Below are positions 13,907 through 18,015 of a stretch of DNA of 18,015 nucleotides, piece by piece. Origin of the DNA: JALYZC01 sp035997675 (lineage in GTDB: Bacteria > Actinomycetota > Thermoleophilia > Solirubrobacterales > Solirubrobacteraceae). Each line of letters starts with the position of its first letter. Within the stretch, counting starts at the first letter, position 1. The position numbers were made by a program, and so were the translations under genes. The DNA lies in assembly GCA_035997675.1 (NCBI GenBank), contig DASYIJ010000229.1, positions 1-18,015 of the forward strand. The letters are read 5' to 3'. The notes beneath the pieces were generated by a model. The model was not told the DNA's origin, made no database searches, and was given only the letters and a program-made list of their open reading frames with translations.

Positions 13907-13934
13907 GCCCCGGTGAGCGCGTACTCACCGGGGC
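13907..13934. terminator. Strong bidirectional hairpin between convergent transcripts
   Basis: GCCCCGGTGAG (13907-13917), loop CGCGTA and CTCACCGGGGC (13924-13934) form a perfect 11-bp stem. It sits 84 bp after the SRPBCC gene and 61 bp after the end of the minus-strand stress operon. No T-run follows on either side. Position and symmetry suit a shared terminator. Confidence 0.7.
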
Positions 13935-13994
13935 GCGCGATGTTCGACTCCGTCCAGCAGCCGCGTGCGAGCGATCTCCTAACGCCCGACTGCG

Positions 13995-14612
13995 TCAGCC
14001 GCCGTTCTTGCGGTTGGCCTTGGCGTCGGACGCGGCAGTCTGTAGGCGCCGAGCCTCGTCCGCTGCGGTCAACGCGCGCTTCTTCTGATCGAGGGCCTCA
14101 GCCTTCGAGTCGAGTTGGTCCAACCGCGCGGACTTGGCGCGTTCTTTGATTTGTGCGTGGGCCTGAGCTGACGCTTGCCTCGCTGTCTGCTTGCGACGCT
14201 GGCTGGTCTGGGACGCTCGCCGCTTCGTCGACGCCTGGCGTCGCTGAGCCTGTTCGCGCTTCAGCTCGGCCTGGTTGGCCGCACGCGCGCGGCGCCGATC
14301 GGCTTCGGTCTCGTCTTCGGCGAGGCGCGTGTCGGCGCGTTCGGCGCGACGCTCGGCCTCACCACGGAGGCGCAAAGCGCGCTCGCGCTCGTCGGCGGCC
14401 TCTCGGCGTCGCCGGCCGTCGGCCTTGAGCGCGTCATCGCCGAGCATGTCGGCCGCGGCGCCCCGCACAGTGGCTTCGACCCGGTCGAGAGCTAGCTTCA
14501 CGGCGGCCGCTGAGTCGCCTCCTCCTGTCAACGCGAGCATGCCGTCGACCGGCAACCTCATGAGCTTGAGGTAGCCCCCAAGGGCCATTCTGGGGATCGT
14601 CAGCAGTGTCAT
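13995..14612 (-). CDS. Ala/Arg-rich coiled-coil protein with CsbD-like segment (last gene of stress operon)
   Basis: 205 aa. The N-terminus MTLLTIPRMALGGYLKLMRL is hydrophobic and amphipathic. RGAAADMLGDDALKADGR (50-67) resembles the CsbD motif of the upstream gene. From about 68 to 190 it is a long charged helix rich in Ala, Arg, Glu and Gln, predicted coiled coil, ending in a basic tail. Similar proteins in databases carry the misleading automated name 'IF2 family translation initiation factor', due only to low-complexity similarity; there is no GTPase motif here. The ATG immediately follows the TAG of the CsbD gene, with AGAGGAG (14625-14619) inside that gene as ribosome site. It may bind a membrane, nucleic acid or partner coiled coil; function unknown. 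Confidence 0.82.
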   Translation of the reverse strand: MTLLTIPRMALGGYLKLMRLPVDGMLALTGGGDSAAAVKLALDRVEATVRGAAADMLGDDALKADGRRRREAADERERALRLRGEAERRAERADTRLAEDETEADRRRARAANQAELKREQAQRRQASTKRRASQTSQRRKQTARQASAQAHAQIKERAKSARLDQLDSKAEALDQKKRALTAADEARRLQTAASDAKANRKNGG

Positions 14613-15119
14613 CTATTGCTCCTCTGGATCGATGGTGTTGGCCTTTGCCTCCGCGCGGCGAGCTTCCTGTGCCAACCGAATCTCCGTGCGGGCTTCCGAG
14701 ACGCGCTCATCCTCGGCCCGGTTTTTGGTCTCGTTGGCCTGGACCTCGCGCGCTCGTCGCTCTGCCTCAGCCGCGGCCGTTTCTTCACGAGCCCGCTCGT
14801 CAGCCTGCTGCGCCGCCTGACGCTCGTCGCGTTCCGCCGCCTCCTCGCGTTCCTTGCCCTCAAGCTCGGTGCGTAGGCGCTCGCGCTCGACCTCAGTTTC
14901 TGCCCGCTGCTCCTGCAGCTCGGCGTCAGCGTCACGAGCCCGGGCCGCAGCGGCCTGTTTGGCAGCGTCCTCCTCGGCTTCCGACTGCGCCTGCTGAAGC
15001 CGGCCCTCTCGCGCCAGATCGTCGTTGCCGAGCACGGAGCCGGCCGCCTCCTTCGCGCGCCCAGCCACCTTCCCAACCAGTCCCCCCGCAGTCCTTTCCG
15101 GATTTTCCGAATCAGTCAT
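14613..15119 (-). CDS. CsbD-like protein with long C-terminal coiled coil
   Basis: 168 aa. Residues 12-42 (GGLVGKVAGRAKEAAGSVLG and then NDDLAREGRLQ) match the CsbD stress-protein motif, which in Bacillus belongs to the SigB general stress regulon. Usual CsbD proteins are about 60-70 aa; this one continues about 125 residues as a highly charged Glu/Ala/Arg coiled coil (46-165). AGAAAGG lies 7 nt before the ATG at 15119; an alternative ATG at 15125 is too close to it. The gene is 28 nt after the GlsB-type gene and directly abuts the coiled-coil gene downstream. It is probably cytoplasmic and stress-induced; molecular role unknown. Confidence 0.85.
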   Translation of the reverse strand: MTDSENPERTAGGLVGKVAGRAKEAAGSVLGNDDLAREGRLQQAQSEAEEDAAKQAAAARARDADAELQEQRAETEVERERLRTELEGKEREEAAERDERQAAQQADERAREETAAAEAERRAREVQANETKNRAEDERVSEARTEIRLAQEARRAEAKANTIDPEEQ

Positions 15120-15147
15120 ATGCATACCTTTCTCGTGAGTGGAAGAC

Positions 15148-15441
15148 CTATCGCCCGACCGGCCGCCGGCTCGGCGGGGAGCCGACGCCCTGTCGCTGGC
15201 GGAAGCGGCGGATGAGGTAGACGATTCCGGCCGCGAAGAGGACGGAAAGCAGGATCCCTCCGCCGTGGCGACCATGGAAGATGACCAGCGAGAGAAGGCC
15301 CGCGGCCAGCGATCCGGCGACGCCCACCAACATCGTCTGCGTCAACGTCATGGGATCGCGGCCGGGGATTGCCAGGCGGCCGAGCGCTCCGACGAAGAGG
15401 CCCGTGATGGCGATGAGTATGAGATAGAGAACGATGCTCAA
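15148..15441 (-). CDS. GlsB/YeaQ/YmgE-family stress-associated membrane protein
   Basis: 97 aa with three hydrophobic helices at about 3-21, 36-56 and 61-78. GLFVGALGRLAIPGRDP (14-30) carries the GxxxGxLxRxxxPG family signature and is followed by a Gly-rich second helix and a basic tail. Family members are small inner-membrane proteins associated with stress responses, without a known mechanism. The start is a TTG; GAAAGG lies 11 nt upstream and no ATG or GTG in frame preserves the first helix. It is the second gene of the minus-strand stress operon, 91 nt after the first and 28 nt before the CsbD gene. Confidence 0.88.
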   Translation of the reverse strand: MSIVLYLILIAITGLFVGALGRLAIPGRDPMTLTQTMLVGVAGSLAAGLLSLVIFHGRHGGGILLSVLFAAGIVYLIRRFRQRQGVGSPPSRRPVGR

Positions 15442-15532
15442 GTCGGGTCGTACCTTTCGGTTTCGGGGAATCAGCGCAGCAGCAGCCGGGACGGCGACCG
15501 CCGCCGGGCGCTGCTCAAGACGGGTTCGTCGT

Positions 15533-15928
15533 CTACTGGCCGGCGGGTCGGGACTGGGGCGTGCGCGGCTCGGGGCCCGGCGTTGTGTCGCCGCCGTCCT
15601 TCAGCACGGCCGCCGCGGTCTTGACGCGTTCGGACAGCGGGGCGCCATCACCGGCCCGGGCAGGCAGGTTGGTGTAGGGCTCGCGGCTGCCGGCCTTGGC
15701 GAGACCACGGCTGATCATGTAGCCGACGGTCAGGATCGTGATGTACAACCACGCCTCGTCCGCGCGAAAGTAATCCCGAGCGAGACTGCCGCCGATGTTG
15801 TCTGCGGCGATGAGGACAGCGAGTACGGCAACGATGTAGGCGTAGAACTCAGTCGTCCGGTACGCCGCTTTCGTCTCGGTGGTACGCCGCGTCGCCCCCC
15901 GGTCAGGGGTCGGTTCAGAATCAGCCAT
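15533..15928 (-). CDS. Two-helix membrane protein, first gene of stress operon
   Basis: 131 aa. A hydrophilic N-terminus is followed by TTEFYAYIVAVLAVLIAADN (25-44, helix 1) and DEAWLYITILTVGYMISRGL (57-76, helix 2), then AKAGSREP and a Pro-rich, likely cytoplasmic, tail. I know the pattern EFY..I......IA and AWLY.TIL...Y..SRGLAK.GSREP from actinobacterial proteins of unknown function. A near-perfect ribosome site AAAAGGAGG lies 5 nt before the ATG. A SigB/SigF-like promoter about 105 nt upstream makes this the first gene of a four-gene transcript with the GlsB-, CsbD- and coiled-coil genes. Confidence 0.82.
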   Translation of the reverse strand: MADSEPTPDRGATRRTTETKAAYRTTEFYAYIVAVLAVLIAADNIGGSLARDYFRADEAWLYITILTVGYMISRGLAKAGSREPYTNLPARAGDGAPLSERVKTAAAVLKDGGDTTPGPEPRTPQSRPAGQ

Positions 15929-16032
15929 AGGGCCTCCTTTTGATGTTCACTGGCGAGCGCCGGCGAACACGGAGCAACCCAGAAGAAACAGAGAGACCGC
16001 CGGCAGAAAGACCAACGGTCCGTGACCTTGTC

Positions 16033-16057
16033 GTACCCGGATCAGATGTCACGAAGC
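16033..16057 (-). promoter_or_regulatory. SigB/SigF-like promoter of the stress operon
   Basis: On the minus strand GCTT (16057-16054), 15 nt, then GGGTAC (16038-16033). The consensus for this sigma group is GTTT-N14 to 17-GGGTAT, so this is one mismatch in each box. Transcription would start near 16026, giving a leader of about 98 nt. The second such promoter in the window shares the bases after the -35 core (TTCG). Confidence 0.55.
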
Positions 16058-16298
16058 AGCGACATTGCGCCACTCAAGGACCATTCAACGATGATGGCCG
16101 CCGTCGGCGCCGAAGCCGGTGCCAGAGATGACCGACTCGTGGCACTCGCCGTACGCTGACGCCGACGCCGCAGGTTGTGCGCATCGAGCCGCGACCATCT
16201 CAGCCATAGGTCGCGGTGGCCGGCGAAAGCGGGAATGCCGTAAGAACTCCTCTGGCCATGTTGCACGCAAGTACTGGATTTCCGGATTCCCGGATCGA

Positions 16299-16327
16299 TT
16301 GACGCGACCCGGCGCGCGGGCAAGAAT
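16299..16327 (+). promoter_or_regulatory. Candidate housekeeping-type promoter of the STAS gene
   Basis: TTGACG (16299-16304), 17 nt, AAGAAT (16322-16327). The -35 matches 5 of 6 consensus bases and the -10 4 of 6. It would give a leader of about 95 nt. No SigB-type box was found before this gene. Confidence 0.4.
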
Positions 16328-16428
16328 ATGAGCCGTCGTCTCGGTTTGAGCCAACGGGCCTGCGCTCGCTAAACGCAGCGCCCTACGGCCCACATACAGG
16401 AGCTGCACGGAACAAATGGAGGTCTTGT

Positions 16429-16779
16429 ATGACTGTCGAGGATTGGTCGGTGGTGGTGATCGAGCACGGTCCGCTAACGATTCGGAGCAGCCGCCAAGAG
16501 GATGAGCATGTTGTGGCGCTGGAGGGCGAGTTAGACCTCGCAGGCGTCCAAGCGGTGCAGGACGAGATGCGCCGCGTGGAGGCCGCGGACGCACGCCGCA
16601 TCGTCGTGGACCTCAGCGGGCTGGAGTTCATGGACTCGACCGGTCTACGCACCATGCTGCAGATCGATGCGCGCTCGCGCGCGAATGGTGAGCGTGTCGT
16701 GTTTCTGCGCGGCGGCCCGCCAGTTCAGCGTCTGTTCACGACCACTGGCACGGAGGGCCGGTTGCCCTTCATCGACTGA
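16429..16779 (+). CDS. STAS-domain anti-sigma factor antagonist (RsbV/SpoIIAA-like)
   Basis: 116-aa single STAS domain. VVALEGELDLAGVQAVQDEM (28-47) is the first strand-helix unit. RIVVDLSGLEFMDSTGLRTM (57-76) contains the phosphorylation site Ser70 in DSTG. GERVVFLRGGPPVQRLF (87-103) is the next unit. In partner switching the unphosphorylated antagonist binds an RsbW-type kinase/anti-sigma factor and frees the sigma factor; phosphorylation at Ser70 ends this. TGGAGG at 16417-16422 gives a good ribosome site. A HATPase protein is encoded tail to tail 229 bp away and is the obvious candidate partner. No SigB-family sigma gene lies in the window. Confidence 0.92.
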   Translation: MTVEDWSVVVIEHGPLTIRSSRQEDEHVVALEGELDLAGVQAVQDEMRRVEAADARRIVVDLSGLEFMDSTGLRTMLQIDARSRANGERVVFLRGGPPVQRLFTTTGTEGRLPFID

Positions 16780-17008
16780 GGTCAGCGGCAGGGAAAACGG
16801 CTAGGACGCGGGCTCGATCGGCTCCGCGCTAACCGCGGCTTCATTTCGGTGTGACCTGCGAGCTTTAGTTCTAAGCGGAACGGGTTTCTCGGGTTGGCTA
16901 GCCGCGGGCGTGCTCGACGAGGGGGTGACTCCCCACGCCAACCGCAATGCGGCAAACCCGCGACCCGGTTCCTGCCGGCTTGAACGGCGCGGTGGCGTAC
17001 GCCCGGGC

Positions 17009-17395
17009 CTAGGTAGGACGTTGGATGTCAAAGCGCGCCCATACGCAGCTCCGTTCACGGCGGACACCCCAAGCGTCAGCGAGCGCGCTCACGATCGCTA
17101 GACCGAGTCCGACCAAGGCCGCAGGCTCTTCCGCTGGCCCGGCGCCGCCGCGTTTGTCTTCCTTGACCGGGTCGCGTACCTCTAGGTGCAGCGATCCACT
17201 GCTGAGTTCGATTGAGAGCTCGATCGGCTCCTTGGAGGCGGCATGCCTGTGTTGGACGCGGTCGGTGACCAGTTCGGAGACAACGAGCTTGGCGTCGCCT
17301 TGGCGACCGGGTAGCGCTCCGTCGAACTCGCTGAGAGCGGCGCGAGCAACGCTCGGTGCGAAGCGATCGCGCGTGAGGACGACTACCCGCTGCAT
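17009..17395 (-). CDS. RsbW-like HATPase-fold anti-sigma factor with altered ATP-binding motifs
   Basis: 128 aa. The order RFAPSVARAALSEF (11-24), LVVSELVTDRVQHRH (37-51), GSLHLEVRDP (67-76) and VGLGLAIVSALADAWGV (95-111) matches the HATPase_c_2/RsbW fold. Glu41 of the N-box is kept, but the Asn that coordinates Mg-ATP is Asp45 (ELVTN to ELVTD). The G1 box DxGxG is reduced to DPV. The G2 glycines 96 and 98 remain. It may bind ATP poorly, or act as a binding-only anti-sigma factor. Start at the ATG at 17395, with only a weak GAGAG just upstream; GATT-N15-GGGTAG before it could be a weak SigB-type promoter. Confidence 0.85.
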   Translation of the reverse strand: MQRVVVLTRDRFAPSVARAALSEFDGALPGRQGDAKLVVSELVTDRVQHRHAASKEPIELSIELSSGSLHLEVRDPVKEDKRGGAGPAEEPAALVGLGLAIVSALADAWGVRRERSCVWARFDIQRPT

Positions 17396-17406
17396 TTCTC
17401 TCGGCG

Positions 17407-17431
17407 CTACCCACCGGTCTTCGCGACAATC
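17407..17431 (-). promoter_or_regulatory. Weak SigB/SigF-like promoter candidate before the HATPase gene
   Basis: GATT (17431-17428), 15 nt, GGGTAG (17412-17407) on the minus strand, ending 11 nt before the ATG. The -10 has one mismatch to GGGTAT and the -35 one to GTTT. Weaker than the other two and could be chance. Confidence 0.25.
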
Positions 17432-17495
17432 CCGGCGTGTTCGCCCAACGCCCGGTCCGCTCGCCGATGCTCGATCAGCTCGTCAGCAGTGATCC

Positions 17496-17509
17496 CTCGG
17501 CCGGCCGAG
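17496..17509. repeat. 14-bp perfect palindrome between the 53-aa gene and the HATPase gene
   Basis: CTCGGCCGGCCGAG reads the same on both strands, lies 20 bp downstream of the 53-aa gene on its strand and is flanked by GATC on each side. As RNA it could form a short stem ending the small-gene transcript; as DNA it could be a protein site. Confidence 0.35.
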
Positions 17510-17528
17510 ATGATCTACTGCGCCTGGG

Positions 17529-17690
17529 CTAACGGGCGCGGTATTTCCGGCGTAGCCGTGTCATGCGTTGCTGCAAGCGCTCCGCCCTCTCTTCGAGGCG
17601 TGTCGACCATTCACGAAAGCCGGTTCGTGTGCTGTGCCCGCGGCCAGCGTTCGCCGCGGGCGCGGCGGCCCTACGCGGTTCATGGCTCAT
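17529..17690 (-). CDS. Small 53-aa basic protein, C-terminal coiled coil
   Basis: MSHEPRRAAAPAANAGRGHS, a short variable stretch, then REWSTRLEERAERLQQRMTR and a very basic end LRRKYRAR. The region from about residue 29 has heptad-like Leu spacing, so it is probably a single amphipathic helix. No family recognised. The start at 17690 is supported by GAGG 6 nt upstream. A consensus SigB/SigF-type promoter lies 136 bp upstream and the leader between holds two abutting hairpins. Those two features are the main reason to believe this short frame is a gene. It is upstream of and on the same strand as the HATPase gene, with a 133-bp gap. Confidence 0.5.
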   Translation of the reverse strand: MSHEPRRAAAPAANAGRGHSTRTGFREWSTRLEERAERLQQRMTRLRRKYRAR

Positions 17691-17700
17691 TGCTGTCCTC

Positions 17701-17793
17701 GCTCCCTGGATGGAGAGGGGAGCGCGGCTGCCGAGTCCTTGCCCTCCGGCAGCCGCACCCATCCTCCCGCTGGTGCCGTGACTGGGCCAGTCA
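17701..17793 (-). promoter_or_regulatory. Structured 5' leader: one dyad and two abutting hairpins before the 53-aa gene
   Basis: TGACTGG-G-CCAGTCA (17779-17793) is a perfect dyad. GCGGCTGCCG (17724-17733) and CGGCAGCCGC (17747-17756) form a perfect 10-bp stem with a 13-nt loop. GCTCCC (17701-17706) and GGGAGC (17718-17723) form a 6-bp stem that abuts it exactly. On the minus strand the last stem ends at the base before GCGAGG, the ribosome site. It could be a regulatory leader, a terminator for the gene at the right edge, or part of a small RNA. Confidence 0.5.
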
Positions 17794-17825
17794 GCTTTGT
17801 GGCCGAGCCCGGCGGAAGCTCCCGC

Positions 17826-17849
17826 ATACCCGCCCTCTGGCAACGAAAC
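17826..17849 (-). promoter_or_regulatory. Consensus SigB/SigF-type promoter upstream of the 53-aa gene
   Basis: On the minus strand GTTT (17849-17846), 14 nt, GGGTAT (17831-17826): both boxes match the general-stress sigma consensus exactly and the spacing is within its range. Transcription would start near 17819, producing a leader of about 128 nt. It is the best match of its kind in the window. Confidence 0.65.
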
Positions 17850-17911
17850 CTTGGCGGTTCGACGAGAACCAGGCATGTCCCAAGCCGCCCATCCAGCCGC
17901 GCCCCTTGGAG

Positions 17912-18015
17912 CTAGGGCGCGTACGGAGTCGCGCGACCGGGGGAAAGGTACGCGGCCAGGCGCGCGAAGAGCGCTTCGTTGGCGTTGCGTTCAATCAGTG
18001 AGCCCCGCTTCGTGC
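17912..18015 (-). CDS. C-terminal end of an unidentified protein, cut by the right edge
   Basis: The minus strand is open from the window edge to a TAG at 17914-17912, giving 33 residues. They read TKRGSLIERNANEALFARLA followed by AYLSPGRATPYAP. The amphipathic helix IERNANEALFARLAAYL looks like real coding sequence, unlike the other frames here, and codon third positions are mostly G/C. No family can be named from so little. The SigB-type promoter and the hairpins follow it downstream, so it may share or end its transcript there. Confidence 0.55.
   Translation of the reverse strand, partial: TKRGSLIERNANEALFARLAAYLSPGRATPYAP

Larger units (their letters stand above)
15929..16428. other. 500-bp noncoding interval between stress operon and STAS gene
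   Basis: No convincing protein gene lies here: the reading frames present have no ribosome site and no protein-like pattern. It holds the operon promoter (16033-16057, minus), a candidate STAS promoter (16299-16327, plus), a small dyad TCCGG-ATTC-CCGGA (16281-16294) within a repeated CCGGAT run, and GCGCT/AGCGC arms (16362-16381) that could form a leader hairpin before the STAS gene. Its AT content is visibly higher than that of the genes. Confidence 0.6.

Noticed and set aside
13995..14612. Translation initiation factor IF2-like protein
   Set aside because: Only low-complexity similarity; no GTPase P-loop or other IF2 domain is present.
16042..16331. Short ORFs on both strands between the stress operon and STAS gene
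   Set aside because: No ribosome sites, no protein-like patterns, and they overlap predicted promoters.
17846..17866. GGTTCGACGAGAACC, resembling a tRNA T-arm
   Set aside because: Loop length and stem are wrong for a T-arm and no acceptor, D-arm or anticodon arm can be built around it.
17489..18001. 170-aa plus-strand ORF at the right edge
   Set aside because: No ribosome site, scattered Cys and Trp, overlaps promoter and hairpin structures and a better minus-strand reading.

Overview
The window is dense, very GC-rich bacterial DNA with short intergenic gaps and several GTG/TTG starts. It looks like a chromosome segment of a high-GC actinobacterium, probably of the Thermoleophilia/Solirubrobacterales type. 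That lineage call is inference from memory. It rests on a secreted esterase with a small two-cysteine C-terminal domain ending in RTYRTC, a four-helix 136-aa membrane protein familiar from that group, and a CsbD/coiled-coil stress operon. I see no insertion sequence, phage gene, CRISPR array, rRNA or tRNA.

Left part (1-4.9 kb): a truncated tautomerase is divergent from an HxlR regulator that is followed by a crotonase-fold acyl-CoA enzyme. Next come a probable gene fossil, a TetR regulator overlapping a secreted esterase by ATGA, and a divergent SDR oxidoreductase. The TetR/SDR gap carries a compact palindromic operator.

Middle (5.0-13.8 kb): a co-directional run comprises an HdeD-like membrane protein, an NAD(P)-binding protein, an unrecognised 409-aa membrane protein, a cupin and a RibD_C/DHFR-like reductase. 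The last converges on a second RibD_C paralogue. A small membrane protein then converges on a 741-aa secreted two-domain hydrolase. A DUF899 thioredoxin-fold protein diverges from an ArsR-SRPBCC pair, with an AT-rich inverted repeat over both promoters.

Right part (13.9-18.0 kb): a strong hairpin separates this from a general-stress neighbourhood. A four-gene minus-strand operon encodes a two-helix membrane protein, a GlsB/YeaQ-type membrane protein, a CsbD protein with a coiled-coil tail and a second coiled-coil protein with a CsbD-like segment. A STAS anti-sigma antagonist and an RsbW-like HATPase face each other tail to tail. Two SigB/SigF-like promoters (GTTT/GCTT, 14-15 nt, GGGTAT/GGGTAC) precede the stress operon and a 53-aa protein with a structured leader. 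I read this as a partner-switching stress module located beside its own targets. The HATPase has lost its N-box Asn and its G1 glycines, which is the most unusual feature of the module. A truncated gene, seen only by its last 33 codons, leaves the right edge.
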